NCBI RefSeq assembly: GCF_023347535.1
Contig: NZ_CP094473.1
Coordinates: 2,232,001-2,296,000 of the forward strand
Source: Faecalibacterium sp. HTF-F
Lineage (GTDB): Bacteria; Bacillota; Clostridia; Oscillospirales; Ruminococcaceae
DNA: 64,000 nucleotides
Direction of reading: 5' to 3'
Part shown: one piece after another, positions 25,050-34,711 of the stretch
How positions within the stretch are numbered: position 1 is the stretch's first letter
How the letters are laid out: each line of letters starts with the position of its first letter
Made by a program: the position numbers and the translations under genes
Notes under the pieces: generated by a model
Databases searched by the model: none
The model's input: only the letters and a program-made list of their open reading frames with translations
Told to the model about the DNA's origin: nothing

Positions 25050-25430
25050 GGGGCTGTTGCAAAACAGCCCCAACGAAAAAAAGAGATAGACTTTCCCGAA
25101 GGGGTTGCCTATCTCATTTTTTGTTGTAAGCTGAGGTTGTGAAAAAACAGATACAACAAGAACAGTATACAGGAACGGGCGGCACATATCAACAGCCGCC
25201 TCTGCCAATAAGCGAAAATATTTTAATCCACGGTCTGCATGGCTTCGCTCAGGGGATAGAGCCCATTTAAAAATCTGCGGAATATATAAAAAGCAAGTGC
25301 ATCCCCTCTCCATCAAAAATTTTGGTTTTCGAGAAAAAGTGTTGCACTTGCTTTTCTTTATGTGAGATCTCGGTTTGAATTATCGCGTAATATCGTCAAC
25401 CCAAAGAGTGCTGTATTTTGCAGCAGCCCC
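25050..25430. mobile_element. 381-base MITE-like element or IS remnant
   Basis: Inverted ends GGGGCTGTTGCAAAACAGCC (25050) and, on the opposite strand, GGGGCTGCTGCAAAATACAG (ending 25430) match closely. The left end is itself a hairpin. Inside are a terminator-like stem GAGATAG/CTATCTC (25083-25115) and a long-range inverted pair AAGCAAGTGCA/TGCACTTGCTT (25290-25350). There is no reading frame of transposase size. No clear target duplication was found directly outside the ends. Confidence 0.5.
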
Positions 25431-25479
25431 TTTGATTTTATGACCGCGATTTTCCAAAGCAGCGCTATGCCGTGTGCGG

Positions 25480-26982
25480 TCACGCCCAGTTTTTCCGCCC
25501 ATAGCGGGTGGTCAGCAGGCAGATCTCCTTTTGAAGCTTCTTGGTCAGCTGGGTCTTTTTCAGCCGCCAGCGCCAGTTCTGGCCCACGGTGGAGGGCTGA
25601 TTGATGCGGGCAGAATTGTCCAACCCCAGCCAGTCCTGCATGGGAACGATGCAGGTCGCCGCTGCGCTGCGCAGGATCAGTGCGATCATGCTTTTATAGA
25701 GCTGCTCTTCCGGGGTGGCGTAGTCGTACAGGTAGTCCCGCACCATGGCACGCTCGGCATCGGTGATGGTCTGGTACCACGACACCAGCGTCTCGTTGTC
25801 GTGGGTGCCGGTATAGGCCACACTGTTCACAGGGTAGTTGTGGGGCAGGTAGTCGCTGGCGCTGCCGGTGTCCCGGGAGTCAAAGGCAAATTCCAGCACC
25901 TTCATGCCGGGGAAGCCGCTGTCCCGCACCAGCTGACGGACCGTCTCGCTCATATAGCCAAGGTCCTCTGCAATGATTTCCCGCTTGCCCAATGCCTGCT
26001 CCACGGCGCGGAACAGCTCGATGCCGGGGCCCTTCTCCCAGTGGCCCTCCGCCGCAGTCTCGCTGCCGTAGGGGATGGAGAAATACTCATCGAAACCGCG
26101 GAAGTGGTCGATGCGCACCACATCGTACAGCTCGAAGCAGTACCACAGGCGGGTGATCCACCACTGATAGCCGGTTTCGCGGTGAGCTTCCCAGCGGTAG
26201 AGCGGATTGCCCCAGAGCTGACCGGTGGGCGAAAATCCATCCGGGGGAACACCCGCCACCGCCGTGGGCAGATTTTCCTGATCCAGCTGGAACAGCCCCG
26301 GGTTTGCCCATGCATCTGCTGAGTCCAGCGCCACATAGATGGGGATATCGCCGATGATCTGGATGCCCTTGCTGTTGGCGTAGGCTTTCAGTTTGCGCCA
26401 CTGCTCGTCGAACTTGAACTGGAGATACTTGTGGTACTCCACCTCAAAATACAGCTCCCGGCGGTAGTAGTCCATGGCAAGCTGCCAGCGCAGACGGATG
26501 TCCTCGGCCCACTCGATCCACGGCTTGCCCTCAAAGCGGTCCTTCACCGCCATGAACAGGGCAAAATCATCCAGCCACCACTTGTTTTTCTCACAGAACG
26601 CTGTAAACACTTCGTTGTGGCCGATGTCGCTGCGGGAGTACGCCAGCCGCAGCAGACGGCCGCGCTCGGTATACAGGCGGCTGTAGTTGATGTCGTCTGC
26701 CTTGCGGCCGAAGTTTGCCTTTTTGCACTCGTCGGCAGTCAGCACCCCTTCCTCCACCAGTGCATCCAGACTGATGAAATACGGATTGCCCGCAAAGGCA
26801 GAAAAACTCTGATAAGGGCTGTCGCCGTAGCTGGTAACACCCAGCGGCAGGATCTGCCAGTAGGTCTGCCCGGCTTCCTTGAGCCAGTCCACAAAGTCGT
26901 ATGCTTCCTGCGAAAAGCAGCCGATGCCGTAAGGGGACGGCAGACTGCTGATGGGCAGCAAAATGCCTGCACTTCTCTGCAT
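25480..26982 (-). CDS. malQ: 4-alpha-glucanotransferase (amylomaltase, GH77)
   Basis: A 500-residue cytosolic enzyme that transfers glucan segments between maltodextrins and releases glucose. Typical GH77 features: RSAGILLPISSLPSPYGIGCF, YWQILPLG, SPYQSFSAFAGNPYFISLD, the nucleophile region VRIDHFRGFDEYFSIP and the acid in IIAEDLGYM, then YTGTHDNETL near the end. It is the last gene of a PTS-EEP-malQ operon, 16 bases after its neighbour, which suggests that imported maltose or maltodextrin is processed here together with glycogen phosphorylase. Confidence 0.95.
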   Translation of the reverse strand: MQRSAGILLPISSLPSPYGIGCFSQEAYDFVDWLKEAGQTYWQILPLGVTSYGDSPYQSFSAFAGNPYFISLDALVEEGVLTADECKKANFGRKADDINYSRLYTERGRLLRLAYSRSDIGHNEVFTAFCEKNKWWLDDFALFMAVKDRFEGKPWIEWAEDIRLRWQLAMDYYRRELYFEVEYHKYLQFKFDEQWRKLKAYANSKGIQIIGDIPIYVALDSADAWANPGLFQLDQENLPTAVAGVPPDGFSPTGQLWGNPLYRWEAHRETGYQWWITRLWYCFELYDVVRIDHFRGFDEYFSIPYGSETAAEGHWEKGPGIELFRAVEQALGKREIIAEDLGYMSETVRQLVRDSGFPGMKVLEFAFDSRDTGSASDYLPHNYPVNSVAYTGTHDNETLVSWYQTITDAERAMVRDYLYDYATPEEQLYKSMIALILRSAAATCIVPMQDWLGLDNSARINQPSTVGQNWRWRLKKTQLTKKLQKEICLLTTRYGRKNWA

Positions 26983-26998
26983 CTTCGTTTACCTTCCT

Positions 26999-27817
26999 TT
27001 ATAACTCGATCAAAATACCTGCATGGTCCGATACCTGTGGCTCCTGCAAGCCGTTGAACACCACCCGGCTGCTTTTTACGGCTGCTGCTCGGGAGCACCA
27101 GATCTGGTCGATGCGCTTTTTTGCCGCCGCATCCGGGGCGTCCCGCCAGCCATCGATGGCCTGCACAACGGTGTAGCCATCATCCCGCTGCTGCGCCAGA
27201 CGATAGGTGTCCTGCCAGCCGCTGCGGAGGATGAGGTCATAGCCTTCCCCCCGCACGTCGGCTTCACTGTTGAAGTCCCCCAGCAGAAAGGCGGTCTGTT
27301 TTGCACCCGCTGCCTGCGACAGCGTTTCCCACTGGGCAGCAAACGGTTCTTCCTCGTCCTTCCACCAGCCCATGTGCACCGTGTAATACCAGACGTCTCC
27401 TGCACAGACGCCCAGTGTGCGGCGGGTCTTCCAGTTGCTGTAATCGTTTGTTTTGCTCAGCAGCAGGTTTTCGGCGGCGGTGATGGGCGCACGGCTGAAC
27501 ACCGCCTCGCCCTCATCGTAAATATCGTAGCCGACCTTTGCCGGGAGCCAGCTCCAGTAGTAGTGCACGCCCCGCTGTTCCAGCATCCGGGCCACCGCGG
27601 CGGCGTGGTTGTCCGCTTTCAGCGGCACCCTATTGCCAGGGCAGGGATAGTACCCTGCCGGAGCGTCCCCCAGCAGCGGAGCGGCGGCGGTCTGGTTCAC
27701 CTCCTGCAGGGCGAACACCTCCGGCTGCTCCACTGCGATGAAGTTTACAAAGATCTCCCGCTTGGCCTCATAGTCCGGCTCGATGAGGCTGTGGGTATTC
27801 AAAGTCAGCAGTTTCAT
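26999..27817 (-). CDS. Endonuclease/exonuclease/phosphatase-family protein
   Basis: A 272-residue Mg-dependent EEP-fold hydrolase. Motifs: LTLNTHSL, the catalytic Glu in VFALQEVNQT, GEAVFSRAPI, HMGWW, LLGDFNSEA (Asp/Asn) and the C-terminal SDHAGILIEL with the catalytic Asp-His pair. No signal peptide, so cytosolic. It sits seven bases after the PTS gene and before malQ. The substrate in such sugar operons is not known; a phosphodiester or phospho-sugar is more likely here than DNA, but that is inference from context. Confidence 0.85.
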   Translation of the reverse strand: MKLLTLNTHSLIEPDYEAKREIFVNFIAVEQPEVFALQEVNQTAAAPLLGDAPAGYYPCPGNRVPLKADNHAAAVARMLEQRGVHYYWSWLPAKVGYDIYDEGEAVFSRAPITAAENLLLSKTNDYSNWKTRRTLGVCAGDVWYYTVHMGWWKDEEEPFAAQWETLSQAAGAKQTAFLLGDFNSEADVRGEGYDLILRSGWQDTYRLAQQRDDGYTVVQAIDGWRDAPDAAAKKRIDQIWCSRAAAVKSSRVVFNGLQEPQVSDHAGILIEL

Positions 27818-27824
27818 AGTTTTT

Positions 27825-29507
27825 TTACAAAATATCGTTGATATCAGATTTCAGAACGTCTGCCTTGGGGCCGTACACAGCCTGAATGCCGTCGCCCTTC
27901 ACCAGCAGGCTCAGGGCACCCTCAGCCTTCCATGCGGCAAGGTCGGCCACCTTGGCGGGGTCCTTCACAGTAACGCGCAGACGGGTCATGCAGGCATCCA
28001 CCAGCACGATGTTCTCACGGCCGCCCAGCAGGGCGATGATGCGCTCGGCCTGACCGTTGTCGGCCTTTTTGTCGGCCTTCTTCTCGGTCTTTGCATCGGC
28101 AGCGGAATCGTCCGCGTTGTCATCGGTATAGTTGCCCAGACGGCCCGGCGTAGCCAGCTTGAGCTTGCCGATCATGAAGTAAGCCACAACGTAGCCGATT
28201 GCAAAGAATGCGATCACGCAGATCACAAAGTTGATGATATCGCCGCCCAGACCGGCCTGCAGGGACATGGGGATGCGGGTGATGAATTCCAGATTGCCGA
28301 AGGAGTGCAGGCGCAGATGGATGATGCCTGCCATGGCGAACGCACAGCCCTGCAGCAGTGCGTACACGATGTACAGCGGCATGGCGCAGAACATGAACAT
28401 GAATTCCAGCGGCTCGGTGACGCCGGTCAGGAACACGGCCAGTGCGGTGGAGATGAACATGGACTTATAGTTTGCGCGCTTGTCGGCGTCCACACGGCGG
28501 TACATGGCCAGTGCGATGCCCAGCAGCAGACCGGTAGCGCCGATCATCTGGCCTACCTTGAAGCGGGCGGGGGTAACGGTAGCCAGCAGGTTGTTGTAAG
28601 CAGCCATGTCACCGGCCTTCTTGAAGTTGATGAGGTCGTTGGCCCATGCCAGCCACAGCGGGTCCTGACCAAATACCTGACTGCCTGCATTGACGCCGGT
28701 GGCGATGGTGTAGGTGCCGCCGAAGGAGGTGTAGTTCATGGGGATGGTCAGCATGTGGTGCAGACCGAAGGGCAGCAGCAGACGCTCCAGCGTGCCATAG
28801 ATGAACGGAGCCAGAACGGGAGAGGTCTCGGAAGAGTTGGCGATCCAGATGCCGAAGTTGTTGATGCCGGTCTGGACGACAGGCCAGAACAGCGACAGCA
28901 CGATGGAAATGACCACCGAGTAGGCAATGACCACCATGGGCACGAAGCGCTTGCCGTTGAAGAAAGCCAGTGCATCCGGCAGCTTGCGGAAGTTGTAGTA
29001 TTTATTGTAAGCCACACCGCCCACAAAACCGGCGATGATGCCCACAAACACGCCCATGTTCAGGGCCGGAGCACCCAGCACGGAGGTAAAGTAACCGTTG
29101 ACGGCGATCTCCTGCCCGAACAGGGTGTGGGTCACGGCATTGGGGTCTGCCAGCATGGCGCTGGTGACGCCGAAGATGTTGCCGGTGATCACATTGATGA
29201 GGGCAAATGCCAGCACTGCCGCGAAGGCACCGCCGGCGCGCTCCTTTGCCCAGCTGCCGCCGATGGCCACGGCGAACAGGATGTGCAGGTTGTTGATGAC
29301 TGCCCAGCCGATGTTCTCCATGGTGGTGCCGATGGTCATGACTGCTGCGATGTCGCCGCCGCCCATCTGCACCAGCTTGCCCAGACTGATCATCAGACCG
29401 GCAGCGGGCATGACGGCGATGACCGTCATCAGCACCTTGCCCAGCTTTTGTAAAAAGTCGAAGTTGATGAGCCCCTTTTTGCCCGGAGCCGCTTTTGTTG
29501 TTGCCAT
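27825..29507 (-). CDS. PTS glucose/maltose-family EIICB permease
   Basis: A 560-residue sugar phosphotransferase permease. EIIC (~15-430, about ten spans) includes MPAAGLMISLGK, NLHILFAVAIGGSWAKE and the GVTEPLEFMFMF sugar-site motif. An Ala/Lys/Asp-rich linker leads to EIIB (~480-560), whose phosphocysteine lies in VDACMTRLRVTV. No EIIA domain is fused, so it must borrow one. Linkage to malQ and a LacI regulator favours maltose or a related alpha-glucoside over plain glucose. First gene of its operon. Confidence 0.93.
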   Translation of the reverse strand: MATTKAAPGKKGLINFDFLQKLGKVLMTVIAVMPAAGLMISLGKLVQMGGGDIAAVMTIGTTMENIGWAVINNLHILFAVAIGGSWAKERAGGAFAAVLAFALINVITGNIFGVTSAMLADPNAVTHTLFGQEIAVNGYFTSVLGAPALNMGVFVGIIAGFVGGVAYNKYYNFRKLPDALAFFNGKRFVPMVVIAYSVVISIVLSLFWPVVQTGINNFGIWIANSSETSPVLAPFIYGTLERLLLPFGLHHMLTIPMNYTSFGGTYTIATGVNAGSQVFGQDPLWLAWANDLINFKKAGDMAAYNNLLATVTPARFKVGQMIGATGLLLGIALAMYRRVDADKRANYKSMFISTALAVFLTGVTEPLEFMFMFCAMPLYIVYALLQGCAFAMAGIIHLRLHSFGNLEFITRIPMSLQAGLGGDIINFVICVIAFFAIGYVVAYFMIGKLKLATPGRLGNYTDDNADDSAADAKTEKKADKKADNGQAERIIALLGGRENIVLVDACMTRLRVTVKDPAKVADLAAWKAEGALSLLVKGDGIQAVYGPKADVLKSDINDIL

Positions 29508-29537
29508 GATGTTCCTCCTTATTCCTTTTGCATCGTT

Positions 29538-29577
29538 TTACGCAAGTGTTGCGCCACGTTTGCGTAACTTTACGCAA
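29538..29577. promoter_or_regulatory. LacI-type operators upstream of the PTS operon
   Basis: An 18-base perfect palindrome, TTGCGTAA CT TTACGCAA, lies at 29560-29577. An imperfect one, TTACGCAA GTG TTGCGCCA, lies at 29538-29556. Both sit just downstream of the PTS -10, so bound repressor would block initiation. The divergent lacI-type gene is the likely source of the repressor. Confidence 0.8.
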
Positions 29578-29579
29578 CA

Positions 29580-29608
29580 AGAATAATCCAACTCCGCAAT
29601 TTTTACAA
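29580..29608 (-). promoter_or_regulatory. Promoter of the PTS-EEP-malQ operon
   Basis: Minus strand: TTGTAA (29603-29608), 17-base spacer, TATTCT (29580-29585), immediately before the operator at 29560-29577. Confidence 0.6.
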
Positions 29609-29709
29609 GAGTTTTCTATGGCAAAAATAAACTTTCTACGTTTTCTACAACACAGCAAAGGATTCTTTGTGAAAGTTGTCGAAGATACGCAGAGTGACGC
29701 ATTGCACGA

Positions 29710-29762
29710 TTTGCGCAACTCTTTGCGCAAACATTGACATTGCGTGCAAACGGCTTTACAAT
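29710..29762 (+). promoter_or_regulatory. lacI-type gene promoter with adjacent operator
   Basis: TTGACA (29734-29739), 17 bases, TACAAT (29757-29762). Directly upstream is the palindrome TTTGCGCAA CTC TTTGCGCAAA (29710-29731), related to the operators of the divergent PTS operon. The regulator therefore probably controls itself. Confidence 0.75.
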
Positions 29763-29814
29763 AGAAGCAATATATCAGACACGGAAATCAACTTTTGATG
29801 CTTGACCCAGAGCA

Positions 29815-30000
29815 AAAGCCTTCACCCCTTGGGGGGAAGGTGGCGCGTAGCGCCGGATGAGGGGTATTTAGAGCAAAATGCTGTTGTCCTGCGCCCTCAT
29901 CAGTCACCTGCGGTGACAGCTGCTCCCCTCTTTGTCACCTACGGTGACATTTCTCCCCGGCGCGGGGAGAATCTGTCCCTTCCGGGGGAAGCCTTTAGAG
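29815..30000. repeat. Cluster of dispersed palindromic repeats in the lacI leader
   Basis: Contains CCCCTTGGGGGG, GGCGCGTAGCGCC, two GTCACC-TNCGGTGAC palindromes (29905-29920 and 29935-29950) and TCTCCCCGGCGCGGGGAGA. These belong to the short repeats common in Firmicutes intergenic regions. They lie inside the presumed 5' leader of the lacI-type gene, about 200 bases long. Confidence 0.7.
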
Positions 30001-30038
30001 GAAAATTGATTTCCTTGTATGTCGAGGAGGAACAGATC

Positions 30039-31064
30039 ATGGCAGTTACCATCAAGGATGTCGCCGCAGCAGCGGGGGTCTCCCCCTCCACGGTGTCCCG
30101 CACCTGCAAGGACAGCCCTTCCATCAGCCGGGACACCAAGGAGCGGGTGCGCCGCATCATGGCACAGCTGGGCTATGAGCCGAACTTTGAAGCCGAACCA
30201 GTGGAAGCTTTTTCCAAGACCATCGGCATCATTCTGCCCTCCTCCCAGCGGGACGTCTACGAAAATGCATTCCATCTGGAGATCATCCGCGGCATCGGGC
30301 AGTTCTGCAACCAGCGGCGGTATGTGAACACGGTCATCACCGGGCAGGACGATGCAGAGGTTCTGGACGCCATCCAGAGCATGGTGGCCAACGCGCAGGC
30401 AGATGGTTTCATCCTGCTCTATTCCAAAAAGGACTGTCCTGTGGCAGCCTATCTGCGCAGCGAAGGGCTGCTCCACGTCATTGTGGGCAAGGCAGCACAG
30501 TCCGCCAACCAGACCATCTATATCGACAACGACAACGCCCTTGCCGGAGAGGAAGCCGCCGACTACCTCTATGAGATGGGCCACCGCCGCATTGCCTATT
30601 TTGGTGTCAGCAATGCCATGCTGTTTTCGGCAGAGCGTAAGCGCGGCTACCAGATGTCCCTGCTCAAGCATGGCATCACCCCCCGCGAGCAGGACTGCGT
30701 GGAGATCGACGCCCTGAACGATGCGTACGAAGAAACGCTGAAGGCCCTGCTCACCGCGCCGGACCGCCCCACCGCCATGCTGGTCAGCGATGATATTCTT
30801 GCTGTGGTGCTGGAACAGTTCTGCGGCAAGCTGGGGCTGCACGTCCCGAAAGACCTTTCCATCGTTTCCTTCAACAACTCGCTGTTCTCCCGCATCACCA
30901 GCCCGCAGCTGACCACCGTGGACGTGAACCCCTACCAGCTGGGCATGGAAGCGGCCAGCCAGACCATCAACCACATCGAGAACCCGAATCTTCTGGCAAC
31001 CAAGATCATCGTGCCGCACCGGCTCATCCCACGGGAGAGTTGCTGCCCGCCGCCGGAGGTCTGA
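30039..31064 (+). CDS. LacI-family repressor of the PTS/malQ operon
   Basis: A 341-residue regulator starting at 30039 after GAGGAGGAAC. The DNA-binding head (TIKDVAAAAGVSPSTVSRTC, hinge-like VRRIMAQLGYEPN) is followed by a periplasmic-binding-like sugar domain with GFILLYS, YIDNDNAL, GHRRIAYFG and the C-terminal TTVDVNPYQLG. It is divergent from the PTS operon and palindromes of one family lie at both promoters, so a maltose-type inducer and autoregulation are likely. The reading frame extends upstream to ~29802, but that part is repeat DNA. Confidence 0.92.
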   Translation: MAVTIKDVAAAAGVSPSTVSRTCKDSPSISRDTKERVRRIMAQLGYEPNFEAEPVEAFSKTIGIILPSSQRDVYENAFHLEIIRGIGQFCNQRRYVNTVITGQDDAEVLDAIQSMVANAQADGFILLYSKKDCPVAAYLRSEGLLHVIVGKAAQSANQTIYIDNDNALAGEEAADYLYEMGHRRIAYFGVSNAMLFSAERKRGYQMSLLKHGITPREQDCVEIDALNDAYEETLKALLTAPDRPTAMLVSDDILAVVLEQFCGKLGLHVPKDLSIVSFNNSLFSRITSPQLTTVDVNPYQLGMEAASQTINHIENPNLLATKIIVPHRLIPRESCCPPPEV

Positions 31065-31070
31065 TGTGCA

Positions 31071-31122
31071 AAAAACGAGGCCGTTTCCTCTCTTTTCCAG
31101 AGAGGCAGAACGGCCTCGTTTT
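31071..31122. terminator. Bidirectional terminator between lacI-type and araC-type genes
   Basis: AAAACGAGGCCGTT pairs with AACGGCCTCGTTTT around an inner CCTCTC/GAGAGG stem. Confidence 0.9.
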
Positions 31123-31124
31123 GC

Positions 31125-31982
31125 TTATTTTTTCCGGTACTCCCGGGGCGTCATGCCGAAGTGTGCCTTGAACGCCCGGTTAAAATAGGAGAGGTTCTCA
31201 AACCCGCACCGGGAAGCGATGGTCAGAACCGTCTCATCCGTGGCCTGCAGCGCTTCGGCGGCGGTGTTGAGCCGGTACTCGTTCAGAAAGGCCACAAAGC
31301 TCTGTCCGGTCATCTGCCGGAACCACCGCATAAAATGGCTGGCGCTGAAGGAGCAGACCCCGGCGGCATCCGCGACCCGGAGCGCCTCGGCATAATGAGC
31401 CGAGAGCCATTGCAGGAGCGTTTTCAGCCGCTGGGTGTCGGCTGTCTCGGCGGCAAGCCGCTGCCGGCCCTGTGCAAGGAGCAGGGCAAGAAACCGCAGC
31501 AGCGCCCCCTTGACCTGCAGTTCATAGCCGGGGAGCTTGGCACGGTTGGCATCCTCCACCTCCCGCAGGCAGGCGGCGGCCTGCAGATAACACAAATCGT
31601 TCGGGGTCAGCCGCGCAGGCAGCGACAGGCGCCCGCTTTGCAGCGGAAGCAGATATTTCTCGGCACAAAGGTCCTCTGCGCCGCCCAGAAGCTCCAGCTC
31701 AAAAATGATATTTTCGTATTCCATGCACTGCCCCTCGGCCTGCCGCAGGGCATGGAGGGTGCCGGGCGTAAAAATAAAGATGTCCCCCATGCGGGCCGGG
31801 CAGCTTTCAGCGCCCACCTGCACCAGCCCTGTGCCCCGCTTGACAAAGACCAGCTCCATGCTCTCCTGCCAGTGGAGCGCCACCTGCGGAAAGTCCCCCG
31901 GAATGGTGCAGGGATACAGATTGAAGGGAAACCGCACGGCACCGTGCTGCTTGGTCTCCTGCAAAGATGCCTGATTTTGCAT
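31125..31982 (-). CDS. AraC-family regulator with cupin sensor domain
   Basis: A 285-residue regulator. A cupin-like effector domain (~20-115, pattern [31 protein letters not shown]) is followed by two helix-turn-helix motifs ([21 protein letters not shown] and [34 protein letters not shown]). It is divergent from glycogen phosphorylase with a 293-base gap, so that gene is a plausible target. The ligand is probably a sugar or derivative. Confidence 0.92.
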   Translation of the reverse strand: MQNQASLQETKQHGAVRFPFNLYPCTIPGDFPQVALHWQESMELVFVKRGTGLVQVGAESCPARMGDIFIFTPGTLHALRQAEGQCMEYENIIFELELLGGAEDLCAEKYLLPLQSGRLSLPARLTPNDLCYLQAAACLREVEDANRAKLPGYELQVKGALLRFLALLLAQGRQRLAAETADTQRLKTLLQWLSAHYAEALRVADAAGVCSFSASHFMRWFRQMTGQSFVAFLNEYRLNTAAEALQATDETVLTIASRCGFENLSYFNRAFKAHFGMTPREYRKK

Positions 31983-32275
31983 CGTTTCACCTCCTGATGA
32001 TAGGATTGTACCACAGTCTGCGCTTTTTAGGCAAGATTTTGATTGTTTTATGTGGTATATCTGGAAGTACAGATGTCAAACCTGTTTTCCGCAAGGTGTA
32101 TCTGAAAACAAAGAAAATGATGAATATTCCGCAAGCACAAGCGGGCTCTAAGGCAAAGAGCCACAGGGATCCTTTGTGGATCTCAAGGCTGTTTCACGCA
32201 AGATCCGGCTGTGCTTGTAGAAACAGACTAAATTTTCGACTTTTCAGATACACTCTAATAAAGGAGGATGCATTT
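31983..32275. other. Divergent regulatory region upstream of glgP
   Basis: About 290 bases between araC-type and glgP genes. It contains small stems (GGCTCTAAGGCAAAGAGCC at 32143-32161; GGATCCTTTGTGGATC at 32168-32183). I recognise no riboswitch class, and no reading frame with a ribosome site other than glgP's own AAAGGAGGATG. Confidence 0.45.
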
Positions 32276-34537
32276 ATGAGCTTTACCGAAACGTTACAGG
32301 GTCTCACGGGCAAGCCGCTGGCGGACTGCACGAATCAGGAGCTGTATCTCGCGCTGCTGGAACTCGTCCGGCAGAAGAGCGCCGACCGTGTGCAGCCGGT
32401 CACCGGCCGCAAGCTGTACTATATCAGCGCCGAATTTCTCATCGGCAAGCTGCTGTCCAACAACCTCATCAATCTGGGACTGTACGATGAAGCCCGGGAT
32501 GCACTGGCTGCCGCCGGCAAGAGCCTTTCCGATATCGAAGAGGTGGAGCCGGAACCCTCTCTGGGCAACGGCGGTCTGGGCCGTCTGGCTGCCTGCTTCC
32601 TCGACTCTCTGGCAACGCTGAACCTGCCCGGCGACGGCGTGGGCCTGCGGTATCACTTCGGCTTGTTCCATCAGTCCTTTGAGGACGGCGTGCAGAACGA
32701 AAAGCCCGACCCGTGGCTCACCGCCCACAGCTGGGCCGAAAAGACCGACATCACCTACCCGGTGGAACTGGCGGGCAAAGAGTACACCGCCCGGCTGTAC
32801 AAACTGGCCGTCACTGGCTACGAGGGCCGCACCAACACCCTGAACCTGTTTGACCTTGACACCATCGATGAGAGCATCGTCCATGACGGCATTGCCTTCG
32901 ATAAAACTGCCATCGACAAGAACCTGACCCTCTTCCTCTACCCGGACGATTCCGATGAGGCAGGCCGCCGCCTGCGGGTGTACCAGCAGTACCTGATGGT
33001 CTCTGCCGGTGCCCAGCTGATTCTGGCCGAGTGTGCCGCCCGGGGCTGCGATTACCATGATCTGGCCGACTACGCCGCCATCCAGATCAACGACACCCAC
33101 CCCAGCATGGTCATCCCGGAGCTGATCCGGCTGCTGGGCGAAAAGGGCATCGAATTTGAGGAAGCCGTAAAGATCGTCACAAAGACCTGCGCCTACACCA
33201 ACCACACCATTCTGGCCGAGGCGCTGGAAAAGTGGCCCCGCGCCTATCTGGATGCCGTTGTGCCCCAGCTGATGCCCATTATCGAAAAGCTGGACGCGCT
33301 GGCCCGCACCCGCACCAAGGACGAGAGCCTTGCCATCATCGACAAGGACGACCGGGTGCACATGGCCCACATGGACATCCACTTCACCCACTCCACCAAC
33401 GGCGTGGCGGCGCTGCACACCGAGATTTTGAAGAATTCCGAGCTGCACGGCTTCTACGAGCTGTACCCGGAGAAGTTCAACAACAAGACCAACGGCATCA
33501 CCTTCCGCCGCTGGCTGCTGGAATGCGACCCCCGCCTGACCGCCACGCTGGAACAGCACATCGGCTCCGGCTTCCGCAAGGACGCTGCCGAGCTGGAAAA
33601 GCTGCTGGCTTTTGCTGATGACGAAGCTGTGCTGGACCAGCTGACCGCCGTGAAGAAGGCCAACAAGGAAGCACTGGCAGACTGGCTGCTGCGTACCCAG
33701 AAGGTGAGCGTGAACACCGATGCCGTGTTCGACATCCAGTCCAAGCGCCTGCACGAGTATAAGCGCCAGCAGCTGAACCTGCTGTATCTCATCCATCAGT
33801 ACTACGAGATCAAGGCTGGGCACCTGCCCGCTGCTCCGCTGGTGAGCATCTTTGGTGCCAAGGCCGCACCTGCCTACACCATTGCAAAGGACATCATCCA
33901 TGCGCTGCTGACTCTGTCCAAGGTCATCGCCGCAGACCCGGAGGTGTCCCAGTGGCTGCAGGTGGTCTTTGTGGAGAACTACAACGTCACCGCCGCCGAA
34001 AAGCTGATCCCGGCCTGCGACCTGTCCGAGCAGATCAGCCTTGCCTCCAAGGAAGCCTCCGGCACCGGCAACATGAAGTTCATGCTGAACGGCGCGCTGA
34101 CGCTGGGCACCATGGACGGTGCCAATGTGGAGATCAGCCAGCAGGTGGGCGAGGAGAACATCTATATCTTCGGCCAGACCTCCGATCAGGTCATCCACCG
34201 CTACGCCGTGGGTGACTACGACCCCGCCCAGTGGGTGGAGGGGGATGCTAACATCCGCCGCGCCATCAACTTCCTCACCGGCCCGGAGATGCTGGCCGCC
34301 GGTCACGCCGAAAACCTGACCCGCCTGCACAACGAGCTGATCCATAAAGACTGGTTCCAGACCCTGCCGGACTTCAACGCCTACGTGGTGCGCAAGGGGC
34401 AGGCCCTCAGTGATTACGTCTGCGACCCGAAGGGCTGGCGGCGCAAGTGTCTGGTGAACATTGCCAAAGCAGGCATGTTCTCCTCCGACCGCACCATTGC
34501 CGAGTACGACCGGGACATCTGGCATCTGGGCAAATAA
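32276..34537 (+). CDS. glgP: Glycogen/maltodextrin phosphorylase (GT35)
   Basis: A 753-residue PLP enzyme that phosphorolyses alpha-1,4-glucans to glucose 1-phosphate. Segments: [101 protein letters not shown] and the PLP-lysine motif [20 protein letters not shown] followed by DGANVEI. It is a little shorter than E. coli GlgP (~800). Start at 32276 is fixed by AAAGGAGGATGCATTT. It complements the malQ operon in glucan breakdown. Confidence 0.96.
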   Translation: MSFTETLQGLTGKPLADCTNQELYLALLELVRQKSADRVQPVTGRKLYYISAEFLIGKLLSNNLINLGLYDEARDALAAAGKSLSDIEEVEPEPSLGNGGLGRLAACFLDSLATLNLPGDGVGLRYHFGLFHQSFEDGVQNEKPDPWLTAHSWAEKTDITYPVELAGKEYTARLYKLAVTGYEGRTNTLNLFDLDTIDESIVHDGIAFDKTAIDKNLTLFLYPDDSDEAGRRLRVYQQYLMVSAGAQLILAECAARGCDYHDLADYAAIQINDTHPSMVIPELIRLLGEKGIEFEEAVKIVTKTCAYTNHTILAEALEKWPRAYLDAVVPQLMPIIEKLDALARTRTKDESLAIIDKDDRVHMAHMDIHFTHSTNGVAALHTEILKNSELHGFYELYPEKFNNKTNGITFRRWLLECDPRLTATLEQHIGSGFRKDAAELEKLLAFADDEAVLDQLTAVKKANKEALADWLLRTQKVSVNTDAVFDIQSKRLHEYKRQQLNLLYLIHQYYEIKAGHLPAAPLVSIFGAKAAPAYTIAKDIIHALLTLSKVIAADPEVSQWLQVVFVENYNVTAAEKLIPACDLSEQISLASKEASGTGNMKFMLNGALTLGTMDGANVEISQQVGEENIYIFGQTSDQVIHRYAVGDYDPAQWVEGDANIRRAINFLTGPEMLAAGHAENLTRLHNELIHKDWFQTLPDFNAYVVRKGQALSDYVCDPKGWRRKCLVNIAKAGMFSSDRTIAEYDRDIWHLGK

Positions 34538-34571
34538 TTTTTCCTAAACTGCATTCCACCATCATTTTTTC

Positions 34572-34611
34572 AAAGGCTGCTGCACGCTTTTTGCCGTGCA
34601 GCAGCCTTTTT
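34572..34611 (+). terminator. Terminator of glgP
   Basis: GGCTGCTGCACG/CGTGCAGCAGCC stem followed by TTTTT. Confidence 0.92.
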
Positions 34612-34618
34612 GTATAAC

Positions 34619-34657
34619 GAAAAGGCCCTCCCTGTTTGTCAAGCAGGGAGAGCCTTT
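34619..34657 (-). terminator. Terminator of the cobalamin operon
   Basis: AAAGGC.CTCCCTG pairs with CAGGGAG.GCCTTT. Read on the minus strand it lies about 55 bases after the cbiC stop and is followed by TTTTCGTT. Confidence 0.85.
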
Positions 34658-34711
34658 ATCTATTCGGCATTGCCGCTGTTTGCGGAGAAAGCGGTCTGAC
34701 GGCCTTTCCTT

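Noticed and set aside
25017..25316. 99-codon frame inside the MITE-like element
   Set aside because: It crosses the element's inverted end and hairpins, has no transposase motif and no ribosome site.
31983..32275. T-box or sugar riboswitch upstream of glgP
   Set aside because: Only small local stems are present; no conserved core of a known class could be matched.
32294..34525. 743-codon frame antisense to glycogen phosphorylase
   Set aside because: Composition artefact of GC-rich third positions; no motif, no ribosome site.
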